Below, piece after piece: positions 1 to 6,956 of a stretch of DNA of 64,000 nt. Made by a program: the position numbers and the translations under genes. The DNA lies in NCBI GenBank assembly GCA_002425185.1, contig DILT01000008.1, positions 248,001 to 312,000 of the forward strand, in the 5' to 3' direction. The DNA comes from Flammeovirgaceae bacterium UBA5585. Its GTDB lineage: Bacteria; Bacteroidota; Bacteroidia; Cytophagales; Cyclobacteriaceae. Below the pieces are notes generated by a model. That model saw only the letters and a list, made by a program, of their open reading frames with translations. It ran no database searches and was not told where the DNA came from. Numbering within the stretch: position 1 is the first letter of the stretch; each line of letters starts with the position of its first letter.

Positions 1-73
1 TTTTTTTACCGATACCCGGAAGTTTGGAAATCTGGGCGACAGCTTCTTCAATAAGTTTAGAGGGGTAGTCCAC
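1..73 (-). CDS. recR: Recombination protein RecR, N-terminal fragment cut by window edge
   Basis: Reading leftward from a GTG at 71-73 gives VDYPSKLIEEAVAQISKLPG followed by IGKK, which is the highly conserved RecR N-terminus (PSKLIEE...LPGIGKK, the helix-hairpin-helix region that binds DNA). RecR works with RecO and RecF to load RecA at gaps. Only about 24 codons are present before the sequence ends. The start lies 14 nt downstream of the clpS stop on the same strand, so the two probably form one transcript. GTG is the only usual start codon near the conserved N-terminus in this frame; ATT further upstream is unlikely. The identification rests on a short but very characteristic stretch. Confidence 0.85.
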   Translation of the reverse strand, partial: MDYPSKLIEEAVAQISKLPGIGKK

Positions 74-87
74 TGGGCATTGAGTAA

Positions 88-369
88 TTATAAAATTTTG
101 GCATCAATCCCAACTTCACAAATGGCATCGCGCATGGGTTTCAGAAAATCAAACGTGCCGTTTTTTACGGTACATTTCCCTTTATGATGGATGATCCACG
201 TACATTGTTCAGCTTGCTCCGTTGTATGCTTGCAAACTTTAATAAGTGTTTCAATTACGTGCTCAAACGTGTTGAAGTCATCATTGAAAACAACCAAATC
301 CATCAATTCAGTAGTTTCTACTACTTCCAGTAAATCGGTAAATAGTTCTTCTTGATAAGCGCTTCGCAT
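88..369 (-). CDS. clpS: ATP-dependent Clp protease adaptor ClpS
   Basis: This 93-residue protein carries the ClpS core: VVFNDDFNTFEHVIETL (the NDD...F/T..V loop that recognises N-end-rule substrates), then WIIHHKGKCTVKNG (the H-x-G-K motif). ClpS binds the N-domain of a Clp ATPase and delivers substrates with bulky N-terminal residues. The natural partner would be the ClpC encoded at 23204-25735 or a ClpA elsewhere. Length is normal for the family. The gene is followed 14 nt later by recR on the same strand. A Bacteroidota -7 box (389-396) lies about 20 nt upstream of the ATG. Confidence 0.95.
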   Translation of the reverse strand: MRSAYQEELFTDLLEVVETTELMDLVVFNDDFNTFEHVIETLIKVCKHTTEQAEQCTWIIHHKGKCTVKNGTFDFLKPMRDAICEVGIDAKIL

Positions 370-388
370 GGTGCCGAAATGATCTGTG

Positions 389-396
389 CAAAATTA
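389..396 (-). promoter_or_regulatory. Putative -7 box for clpS-recR
   Basis: On the minus strand this reads TAATTTTG, a match to the Bacteroidota -7 consensus TAnnTTTG, placed about 20 nt before the clpS ATG. I could not see a -33 TTTG at the usual 19-20 nt distance, so the call is tentative. Confidence 0.4.
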
Positions 397-468
397 ACAC
401 AAAAACGACTTCTTTGGTTGATTTGGATTTGAAGGTATTTACTCATTTTTTGCAGGAAACTACAATCA

Positions 469-1932
469 ATGACGCCTACACTGGTCATTAGTATTATAAC
501 CCTCTATTTCCTTGCCTTAATCCTGATTTCCTGGTTAACCTCGAAAGGGGCAGATACGCATACTTTTTTTACCGCTAACCGTCAATCGCCCTGGTACCTG
601 GTGGCCTTTGGGATGATTGGCGCCTCACTATCTGGTGTCACGTTCATTTCAGTGCCGGGTAATGTTGGTAAAATAGGGTTCGGCTATTTTCAGGTGGTGC
701 TGGGGTACCTGCTTGGATATTGGGCAATCATCGGCATACTCATGCCGCTCTACTACCGGTTGAACTTGATTTCAATCTATACCTACCTTGAACAACGCTT
801 CGATTTTTGGTCGTACAAAACCGGAGCATTTTTCTTCATGGTTTCGCGCACCATTGGATCATCTTTGCGGCTATACCTGGCTGCCACAGTACTTCAGTTA
901 TTTCTATTTGATGCATGGAACATCCCGTTCTATGTTACCGTTGCAACAACCATCGTTTTGATTTGGGTGTATACGAACAAAGGTGGGATCAAAACCATTG
1001 TGTGGACAGATACATTTCAAACATTCTTCCTGATTTCAGCCGTAGTCATTGCGGTTTGGCAAATTTCAAACCGCCTTGGCTATTCATTCACCGAAATGGT
1101 GGATGCCATTGAGCAAAGCAGATATTCTAAGATTTTTTACTTCGATGATGTAAACTCTCCGTTGTATTTCTGGAAACAATTTCTGGGTGGCGCATTCATT
1201 GCCCTAACGATGACAGGCATGGATCAGGAAATTATGCAGAAGAATCTCACCTGTCGCACACTCAGAGATGCGCAGAAAAATATGTTTTGGTTCAGCCTTA
1301 CGCTGGTATTTGTAAACTTATTATTTCTTGCATTAGGTGCACTGCTCTACCTTTATTCAGAAAAGAATGGCATTGCCATTCCGGCTGCAAGCGATGAACT
1401 CTTTCCAGCGCTTGCTTTAAATGAATTCAGTTTGGTGGTTGGGATATTTTTTATTCTGGGGATCACTGCTTCTTCTTATGCCAGTGCGGATTCAGCCCTT
1501 GCAGGATTAACCACCTCCTTCTGCATCGACTTTCTGGATTTTAAGAACAAGCCTGAGGTTGCTAAAAAGCGTCAAAAGCTTTTCGTACACATCGGATTTT
1601 CCTTGCTCTTCCTCATCATCATTCTGGTATTTAAAGAAATCAACAACCGCTCGGTGATTGATGCCGTGCTGAGTGTTGCCGGCTATACCTACGGACCATT
1701 ACTCGGGTTATTCTCATTTGGTTTGCTGACTAAGCGCAATGTGCGTGACAGACTGGTGCCCATAGTTTGTTTGCTCTCCCCGGCAATCTCCTATGTGTTG
1801 AGCGCAAATTCCAAAGCGTGGTTTGGTGGTTATGTCTTCAGTTTTGAAATCCTGATTGTAAACGGATTAATAACCTTTATTGGGCTATGGATCATTTCAA
1901 CGGCACCTGATCGACAAAGCAAAAGTCTCTAA
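469..1932 (+). CDS. Sodium:solute symporter (SSS/SLC5 family)
   Basis: This is a 487-residue integral membrane protein with roughly 13 hydrophobic segments. Family hallmarks include the glycine/serine-rich early helix FGMIGASLSGVTFISVPG (about residues 47-64), the helix beginning SRTIGSSLRLYLAATVLQ (about 126-143), the KGGIKTIVWTDTFQ loop (about 171-184) and the GITASSYASADSALAGLTTS helix (about 329-348). SSS proteins couple Na+ entry to uptake of sugars, amino acids, vitamins or organic acids. Nothing in the sequence or neighbours fixes the substrate. It stands alone, divergent from clpS, with a weak stem-loop after the stop. Confidence 0.9.
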   Translation: MTPTLVISIITLYFLALILISWLTSKGADTHTFFTANRQSPWYLVAFGMIGASLSGVTFISVPGNVGKIGFGYFQVVLGYLLGYWAIIGILMPLYYRLNLISIYTYLEQRFDFWSYKTGAFFFMVSRTIGSSLRLYLAATVLQLFLFDAWNIPFYVTVATTIVLIWVYTNKGGIKTIVWTDTFQTFFLISAVVIAVWQISNRLGYSFTEMVDAIEQSRYSKIFYFDDVNSPLYFWKQFLGGAFIALTMTGMDQEIMQKNLTCRTLRDAQKNMFWFSLTLVFVNLLFLALGALLYLYSEKNGIAIPAASDELFPALALNEFSLVVGIFFILGITASSYASADSALAGLTTSFCIDFLDFKNKPEVAKKRQKLFVHIGFSLLFLIIILVFKEINNRSVIDAVLSVAGYTYGPLLGLFSFGLLTKRNVRDRLVPIVCLLSPAISYVLSANSKAWFGGYVFSFEILIVNGLITFIGLWIISTAPDRQSKSL

Positions 1933-1938
1933 AAAAGG

Positions 1939-1955
1939 AAAAGGCCACCCCTTTT
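1939..1955. terminator. Weak stem-loop between convergent genes
   Basis: AAAAGG (1939-1944) pairs with CCTTTT (1950-1955) around a 5-nt loop, 7 nt after the symporter stop and before the convergent gene ending at 2022. The stem is short, so it is at best a weak terminator. Confidence 0.35.
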
Positions 1956-2021
1956 GGAAGCGACCTTAACCCGATTAAAACCAACCCCACGTTGGTGTTG
2001 ACGTTTACTGCCTTGGCAGCG

Positions 2022-2336
2022 TTATTTCTTTACATAGTAATACTCCTGTATTTCATTTCCTTTTTTCAGGCGTATCGTGTACTCACCAAACTTCACATCA
2101 CAGAAGTCGATGATCATTTTTCGTTTTTCCAATTTTTGAGATGTCACAAGGTCTCCGTTTGTGTAGTAGACCTCTACCGAAGCCCCCAGAAATTTTCGAT
2201 CGGCTTTGAACATGAATAAATTCCTGTGCCGCGAATCAAGTACGTCAATCGCTTCATCAGGCGAAGAAGCCTGGGCTTTAGCAACACTCCCAAAGAGTAT
2301 TGCCGTTGCGATGAAGAGGTTAACGAGGGTTTTCAT
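2022..2336 (-). CDS. Small secreted protein, unknown function
   Basis: This 104-residue protein has a clear Sec signal peptide (MKTLVNLFIATAILFGSVAKAQA, likely cleavage after AKA or AQA). The mature part of about 80 residues is predicted beta-rich: VYYTNGDLVTSQKLEKRKM, then FGEYTIRLKKGNEIQEYYY and a final VKK. The G-x-Y-x-I-x-x-K-K-G ending resembles the last strands of Bacteroidota secretion-tail or DUF3244-like beta-sandwiches, here without a preceding catalytic domain. This is a resemblance only; no function can be assigned. It is transcribed toward the symporter gene. Confidence 0.75.
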   Translation of the reverse strand: MKTLVNLFIATAILFGSVAKAQASSPDEAIDVLDSRHRNLFMFKADRKFLGASVEVYYTNGDLVTSQKLEKRKMIIDFCDVKFGEYTIRLKKGNEIQEYYYVKK

Positions 2337-2480
2337 AGGGTCTTTTGATCATCCTGTTTGGATAACCCTTATGCTAACCCCATGCCTTGTAAGAAAATGT
2401 TGATTTTAGAAGAATTTGAGGGGTTACCGTCCAATTTGTTCCAATTTTGGGAAGGTTCTTTCCAGAAATTCGACCCAACT

Positions 2481-2825
2481 TCAAAGCAATTCCTTCGTTG
2501 GATCCCAGAATATGTCGCTGAAGTGAGTGATTTTATCGTTGATTACCTCCACACCCTCTTTCTCCAAAAGATGCTGCATGGTGGTAGGCGTTTTAAAATG
2601 AATCTTCCCGGTGAGCAGCCCCTGACTGTTAACAACACGATGTGCCGGAACACCTTTTGGTGCTCCGTGCATGGCCCAACCCACCATACGGGCACTCATG
2701 CGCGTACCCAAATAGCGTGCAATGGCACCGTAACTGGTAACCCTCCCCTTAGGGATTAGTTTCACCACCGCGTAAACGTCATCAAAAAAATTCTTGTCTT
2801 TTAGGGTCATTTTCTTACCTGCCAT
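2481..2825 (-). CDS. Alkyltransferase-like protein (MGMT family without the catalytic cysteine)
   Basis: This 114-residue protein matches the DNA-binding half of O6-alkylguanine-DNA alkyltransferases: FFDDVYAVVKLIPKGRVTSY, the recognition helix GAIARYLGTRMSARMVGWAM (with the arginine finger R and the GWA motif), then PAHRVVNSQG. True MGMT enzymes have PCHRV with the alkyl-accepting Cys; here it is Ala. Alkyltransferase-like (ATL) proteins lack the Cys (often Trp, sometimes Ala), bind O6-alkylguanine lesions and hand them to nucleotide excision repair. The protein is therefore probably a lesion sensor, not an enzyme. Length is typical of ATLs. It is divergent from the gene starting at 2876. 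Confidence 0.9.
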   Translation of the reverse strand: MAGKKMTLKDKNFFDDVYAVVKLIPKGRVTSYGAIARYLGTRMSARMVGWAMHGAPKGVPAHRVVNSQGLLTGKIHFKTPTTMQHLLEKEGVEVINDKITHFSDIFWDPTKELL

Positions 2826-2875
2826 ATTTTAAAAAGTTGATCTTACTAACTTTGCTGGCTTAAAAAACCGAATCC

Positions 2876-4417
2876 TTGAGAAGCTTAATTTACACAAGTA
2901 TAGCCTGCTTTTTATTTCCATTTTTTCTTTACGGACAAAATGGTCACGAACTGGTATTCCCTGACTCGGTTGGGTGGACTAATCTTTACGAAGGAAGATT
3001 GATTTCGTTCCAACTTAAAGCAATGCCAGGTAACCAGCATGTGGTTTTTTCATTGCTGGATAATGAGTTGCCCGGAATACAATTTGATTCAATCGGAAAT
3101 TTTTCATGGACTCCGTCCTATGATCTTGTAAATCGAATTGAATTAAAGAAAGAGTTTCCGGTAATCTTCCACGGATTTTGGGCCGATGGCAGCAGGGTGC
3201 GCAAAACAGTAGTCTTTACCATCCATCATGTTAACCGGCCACCACAGGTGGAAGAACTCCCGGTGTTTTATGTAAAGCAATCCGTTCGCAATACTTATCA
3301 AATTGGCAATGAGTATGTCGCTGATCCAGACGGAGATCCGATTGTCTTTAAAGCAATACCTTCACAAATGCCCGAAGGCTTTATGTTAAACTCGCAGGGT
3401 CAGGTTAGCTGGACACCCTCACGCAACCAGTTTAATGCACTGAAAACCAATCCGGCTACTATTGAATTCATTGTTCAGGATCAGCCCGATAAAGCTGAGA
3501 CTAAAGGAAGGTTTAGAGTTGCACAAACGCAACTTGATCTGCCACCCGAAATACTGATCGTTCCGGGTGATTCATCGTTTACTGTTAAGGAAGATGAAAC
3601 ACTGAATCTGAAGTTATACTTATCCGATCCCAATGGCGATGATAACATCAAGAATGCCGGATTTATAGCTTCTGATACACGCGTGCCTGCGACATCCTTA
3701 AAAGAAAACACCCCGCTTCAATATGAGTTTACCTGGCAGCCCGGGTATGAGTTTGTTGAAGACACTCAAAAAAGACTTTCATTCGAGTTGATTTTTTTTG
3801 CACTCGACAAATCAAACAATCGCACACAGCGAAAAATTAATATTACTGTTGTTGATGCTGAAAATATTGTATTGAAAGACGGATTACAGTATCAAAAATA
3901 CAGGGCGAACATGGCGGCTGCGGCCGAATTGCTTCAAACGCTTGATCAAAATCAAAAACAACTAAACGTTGATTACAAAAAAGCAAAGAAGGGAAAGAAG
4001 AACCGCTCGTTAATGAACGCATCGCTGGGGGCGGTTACAGGGCTATCTCCCACCTTATTGGAAACCGACCAATCAAAAGTTGTTTCCACCGTAGGGGGTA
4101 CCACGGTGCTTACGCTTAACACCCTGGAGGCTACGCAGGTTATCGGCAAATCGAAAGATGAGATTATGGACAGGATTAAAATAAATGTGGACATCCGAAA
4201 CCGAGTACAAAGCGCTGGTGATGAGTTTTCACGAAAATATGCGATAAAAACAGCACGCAGAGGGCTGGAATTCGAAAAAGATATAGACAAACTACGTATG
4301 GTGCTGAATGATCAGCGCCTGGTGTTGCTGGAGTTGGACGCCTACAGAAAAAACGCCCAGCCATTAAGTAACAAAGAACTCAAACGAAACTTCCCCGACT
4401 TTACAGAAGAAAACTAA
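2876..4417 (+). CDS. Secreted protein with tandem Ig/cadherin-like domains
   Basis: This is a 513-residue protein that I read from a TTG start because it is the only start giving a good signal peptide (MRSLIYTSIACFLFPFFLYG then Q-NGHE). The next ATG falls inside a folded domain. Residues about 125-320 contain putative Ig/cadherin-like units with DPDGDPI and DPNGDDN calcium-loop-like motifs and repeated WTPS endings (FSWTPSYD, VSWTPSRN), as in He_PIG-type domains. The last 160 residues are helical and charged (KKAKKGKKNRS, long E/K/R helices) and look like a coiled coil. It is probably periplasmic or cell-surface. Function is unknown, and no T9SS tail is present. Confidence 0.75.
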   Translation: MRSLIYTSIACFLFPFFLYGQNGHELVFPDSVGWTNLYEGRLISFQLKAMPGNQHVVFSLLDNELPGIQFDSIGNFSWTPSYDLVNRIELKKEFPVIFHGFWADGSRVRKTVVFTIHHVNRPPQVEELPVFYVKQSVRNTYQIGNEYVADPDGDPIVFKAIPSQMPEGFMLNSQGQVSWTPSRNQFNALKTNPATIEFIVQDQPDKAETKGRFRVAQTQLDLPPEILIVPGDSSFTVKEDETLNLKLYLSDPNGDDNIKNAGFIASDTRVPATSLKENTPLQYEFTWQPGYEFVEDTQKRLSFELIFFALDKSNNRTQRKINITVVDAENIVLKDGLQYQKYRANMAAAAELLQTLDQNQKQLNVDYKKAKKGKKNRSLMNASLGAVTGLSPTLLETDQSKVVSTVGGTTVLTLNTLEATQVIGKSKDEIMDRIKINVDIRNRVQSAGDEFSRKYAIKTARRGLEFEKDIDKLRMVLNDQRLVLLELDAYRKNAQPLSNKELKRNFPDFTEEN

Positions 4418-4438
4418 GTTAGTGTGTTTGCTGGTGGT

Positions 4439-4469
4439 TTTGCCAAAATGGTTTAAACGTATACATTTG
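4439..4469 (+). promoter_or_regulatory. Bacteroidota-type promoter of tRNA-Ser
   Basis: TTTG at 4439-4442, 19 nt, then TACATTTG at 4462-4469 is an exact fit to the Bacteroidota sigma-ABfr promoter (TTTG / TAnnTTTG). The -7 box ends 24 nt before the mature tRNA 5' end. Confidence 0.8.
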
Positions 4470-4493
4470 CACTCCTAAAATTAACCAAGCCAC

Positions 4494-4583
4494 AGAGGAG
4501 TGGTAGAGTGGTTTATTGCACCGGTCTTGAAAACCGGAGACCCTTTACGGGGTCCGGGGGTTCGAATCCCTCCTCCTCTGCCA
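4494..4583 (+). tRNA. serT: tRNA-Ser (anticodon UGA)
   Basis: The acceptor stem AGAGGAG (4494-4500) pairs with CTCCTCT (4573-4579), followed by discriminator G and an encoded CCA (4581-4583). The anticodon stem CCGGT/ACCGG holds the loop CTTGAAA with anticodon TGA at 4528-4530. A long variable arm (GACCC/GGGTC) marks the class II serine tRNA. The T-arm GGGGG TTCGAAT CCC is intact. This tRNA reads UCN serine codons. It has its own promoter and a strong terminator and sits at the edge of a hipBA-containing islet. Confidence 0.95.
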
Positions 4584-4606
4584 AGTACATTTCAATCTGA
4601 GCTAAA

Positions 4607-4639
4607 GCCTCGAATTCCTCATGAATTCGAGGCTTTTTT
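4607..4639 (+). terminator. Intrinsic terminator of tRNA-Ser
   Basis: A perfect 11-bp stem, GCCTCGAATTC (4607-4617) with GAATTCGAGGC (4623-4633), a 5-nt loop and then six T (4634-4639). It lies 24 nt after the tRNA. Confidence 0.9.
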
Positions 4640-4682
4640 CATTTTAACCTCTCCACTTTATACAAAGTTGCTCAATCCCTAG

Positions 4683-4910
4683 GTGACCAATTCGGTGACC
4701 CGAAAAATTCTCACTTCCGGGTCACCGAATCGGCCTAACGCATTCAAACTTCAAAAGATTATGGCGAGCCACTCTAAAGTTCACTGTCACAACGGTGAGT
4801 TTACTTTTTTATTGGAGCTAAGCAGAGGGAATAAACCACTTACCTACCGTAATAAGTCTATTGCCATTTCAAACCTTGAAAAGGCAAAGAAATATGGGTT
4901 TCAGGAGTAA
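4683..4910 (+). CDS. Possible small ORF of unknown function
   Basis: This is an open frame of 75 codons from GTG, or 49 codons from the internal ATG at 4761 (MASHSKVHCHNGEFTFLLEL...). The shorter form has a plausible start and a lysine-rich end (NLEKAKKYGFQE). I recognise no family. The GTG-initiated N-terminal part runs through a 13-bp inverted repeat and is probably not coding. It may be debris of a mobile element beside the tRNA or not a gene at all. Confidence 0.25.
   Translation: MTNSVTRKILTSGSPNRPNAFKLQKIMASHSKVHCHNGEFTFLLELSRGNKPLTYRNKSIAISNLEKAKKYGFQE
4690..4730. repeat. 13-bp perfect inverted repeat next to tRNA-Ser
   Basis: ATTCGGTGACCCG (4690-4702) and CGGGTCACCGAAT (4718-4730) are exact inverted copies around a 15-nt spacer. 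An extra GGTGACC copy lies just upstream (4682-4688), so the site has three half-sites. The pattern looks like a recombinase, integrase or regulator binding site. There is no T-run, so it is not an obvious terminator. Confidence 0.6.
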
Positions 4911-4928
4911 CTATCTTTGTGGGGTTCA

Positions 4929-5123
4929 TCATGCTATAACCTGATTAATCAATTCAACATCAGGCTTTAGCCTGATAAAATCGAGTTCAAATTTCCGGCA
5001 CCAATGGACATTTGCTGCCGCTTTATAGATGAGCAAAAGTTTGCGATAAGTACCGAAAAGTGTCTCCTTTCGCAAAAAAATGCTCACAATCTTAGCTCCT
5101 TTTCTCTTTAGGGCCCTAATAAC
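4929..5123 (-). other. Open frame continuing directly after the hipA stop; possible gene remnant
   Basis: In the same frame as hipA, after its TAA at 5124-5126, 64 sense codons follow before a TGA at 4929-4931 (starting VIRALKRKGAKIVSIFLRKE). A GTG at 5085-5087 could start a 52-residue product. The translated text is basic and protein-like but matches no family I know. It may be a remnant of an islet gene, a short gene read after hipA, or chance. No other feature is visible between 4911 and 5123. Confidence 0.2.
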
Positions 5124-6389
5124 TTAGAATCTAAATGCATTATTCATTGCCTCTATTTCCGTTTTGCTTAGCCCAATTTTCCCCGCCACTTTTTTCCATT
5201 GTCCAACGGCTTTCTTCACAGTCTCAATAATTTCATTAGCCCTTTTTTCAGAGACTCTGAAATACGGTGCTACTTCAAGCGCTAAATTCAAAGTCAATGA
5301 ATTATCAATTTCATTAATATTCAAACTCAATCCTGTTCCTGTCTCTACCGGGTTAATATCATAGGCTGGAGAAAGTACCCATCCGGTAGGTGTAAGTAAA
5401 AATCCATGGTTCCGTAGATGATCATCTGTGTTACTAACACTGATGTAAAATACTATCCTTCTCCAAAGTTCTTCAAGATCAAAATCGGGTTGTGCCCCAT
5501 GCTGCATGATGAATTCTGCAATATTTAAATAACTTACACCGCTTTGATAGTTTGTACTATCAGTATACCCAAGCAACGTCATTGCTGAAGCGAAATGAGT
5601 TCGTTGACATTGCTCATTTCGATCAAAGCGTTTTGTTAAATAAGTATGTAGTTTGCTATAATACTTTCCTGTCATGGCGGCAGCTACATTTAGTCCTGCA
5701 TGAACTGCAAGCTCATGTACCACCATCTCCCAGCCTCCAATATCCTTCTTGTCGTCCTTACTTGGAAATTTTGCAATCCACAATTGGCCCTTAGTATCCA
5801 CAACACTTGCTTTTGGTCTGGCACCACCCAATGAGGAACCTGGTGCCATCAGCATGTTGAGCCATTTAATTTTCATAGCTTCATCAACATTGTCTTCCTC
5901 TAATCGAAGAGTCGCTTCTTCTAATTCGCGTATTGATGACCATGGAGGTGTAGCCATTTCTTTATTATTGTTCAGAAAATCTCCTTCTTCATCTTCTTTA
6001 AATCTCAGCGCGCCCATTCTGTGACCATCAAAAACACCAAGCAAATAATCTGTTTCAAAAAGCGTTCGTGCTTTCCGCTCTTCTGCTCTGGCAAGCACTG
6101 CTTCTCTTCTGTCCATCAACACACGCCCCCATCGGTCAGGTGAAGAGTCCAGAAAAATTCCAAAGTTGTTTTTTCCTTCACCTAAATACTGCTGCCCCGA
6201 GAATAGTTGTAAGTCAGGATCAAGCGCTAATGCATGATCTGATTTGAGCCAGGCATCAGCATATTCAAAGGAGAAAACTTCTTTGCCTCTCACTTGAATT
6301 GAATGCAAAGTGCCCATAAGAGTGGGTTTCCCTAGCTCTACCCAATCTGCATACACCAATATGGATCGTTGTTGAGTATTCTTAGCCAT
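5124..6389 (-). CDS. hipA: HipA-family serine/threonine kinase toxin
   Basis: This is a 421-residue protein from the ATG at 6387-6389; an upstream in-frame start at 6413 would lie deep inside hipB and is less likely. HipA kinases phosphorylate aminoacyl-tRNA synthetases and induce growth arrest and persistence. Visible motifs: N-terminal HipA subdomain (about 8-95), the nucleotide-binding loop GSSLGGARPK (184-193), the lysine strand LWIAKFPSKDD, the catalytic segment NTDDHLRNHG (320-329, with Asp and Asn of the kinase active site) and the metal-binding YDINP (343-347). All look intact, so the toxin is probably active. The start overlaps hipB by 8 nt, the usual translationally coupled antitoxin-first order. 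Confidence 0.93.
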   Translation of the reverse strand: MAKNTQQRSILVYADWVELGKPTLMGTLHSIQVRGKEVFSFEYADAWLKSDHALALDPDLQLFSGQQYLGEGKNNFGIFLDSSPDRWGRVLMDRREAVLARAEERKARTLFETDYLLGVFDGHRMGALRFKEDEEGDFLNNNKEMATPPWSSIRELEEATLRLEEDNVDEAMKIKWLNMLMAPGSSLGGARPKASVVDTKGQLWIAKFPSKDDKKDIGGWEMVVHELAVHAGLNVAAAMTGKYYSKLHTYLTKRFDRNEQCQRTHFASAMTLLGYTDSTNYQSGVSYLNIAEFIMQHGAQPDFDLEELWRRIVFYISVSNTDDHLRNHGFLLTPTGWVLSPAYDINPVETGTGLSLNINEIDNSLTLNLALEVAPYFRVSEKRANEIIETVKKAVGQWKKVAGKIGLSKTEIEAMNNAFRF

Positions 6390-6708
6390 TCTTTTTAGTT
6401 TTCTTAGGCGCACGTTCTTTTACCAACAGCTGGGCATCTTGAAGTCTTCTTCCAAGCGGATCATCACCGGCCAGTTTAAGTAAGTCCTTTTCCAACCCAA
6501 GGACAAACAATACCTGAGCATAAACTCCAATGGCCACGCTACCAGAGCCCTGTTCAATGCTTCGTAAAGTCGGGCGTGTAGTGTTTGACCGCTCAGCAAC
6601 TTGCTCTGCACTTAGTTTTCTGCGGAGGCGAGCCAGCTTTATATTCTCACCAACTTCAACCAAAAGCTTGTCAATCCTTGGCAGTAAAATTGTTTTTTTA
6701 TACCTCAT
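6382..6708 (-). CDS. hipB: HipB-type HTH antitoxin/repressor
   Basis: This 108-residue protein has a Cro/C1-type helix-turn-helix at about residues 20-75 (GENIKLARLRRKLSAEQVAE, then RSNTTRPTLRSIEQGSGSVA). The C-terminal tail is basic (KERAPKKTKKNG). HipB binds and neutralises HipA and represses the operon. It precedes hipA with an 8-nt overlap, and its start codon lies inside the left arm of an inverted repeat (6708-6763) that should be its operator, implying autoregulation. Confidence 0.92.
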   Translation of the reverse strand: MRYKKTILLPRIDKLLVEVGENIKLARLRRKLSAEQVAERSNTTRPTLRSIEQGSGSVAIGVYAQVLFVLGLEKDLLKLAGDDPLGRRLQDAQLLVKERAPKKTKKNG

Positions 6709-6763
6709 AATGGAAAATATTATTTACAAATATATAAATAAATGGAAACAATATTTTCCATTA
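6708..6763. promoter_or_regulatory. Palindromic operator region of hipBA
   Basis: TAATGGAAAATATT (6708-6721) and AATATTTTCCATTA (6750-6763) are exact 14-bp inverted copies. The right half also forms a compact palindrome of its own, ATGGAAA (6742-6748) with TTTCCAT (6755-6761) around a 6-nt centre, and the left half has a weaker one (TGGAAA...TTTACA). This is the arrangement expected for paired dimeric HipB operators overlapping the hipBA promoter. Confidence 0.7.
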
Positions 6764-6956
6764 TAATTATTCAAAACTAACTAGCCAAAAGCGAGCAAAT
6801 TGCGGCTTTGGCGGGGCTTTGTTTTCTGGCTATCTGGTCTGCACCCCCCTTAAATGGTTCAGCAATACACGACTAAGATTACCCCCTGAAGTGATTATTG
6901 TCATTTTTTCTGCCCGATAAAACAGGGATAATCGTATTCATTAAAATTAATATATC

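Noticed and set aside
4500..4682. 60-codon frame starting inside tRNA-Ser
   Set aside because: It reads through the tRNA and its terminator and has no protein-like conservation.
6390..6413. Earlier start for HipA (MRLRKLKR...)
   Set aside because: It would lie 32 nt inside hipB; the ATG at 6389 gives the standard 8-nt overlap and a normal N-terminus.
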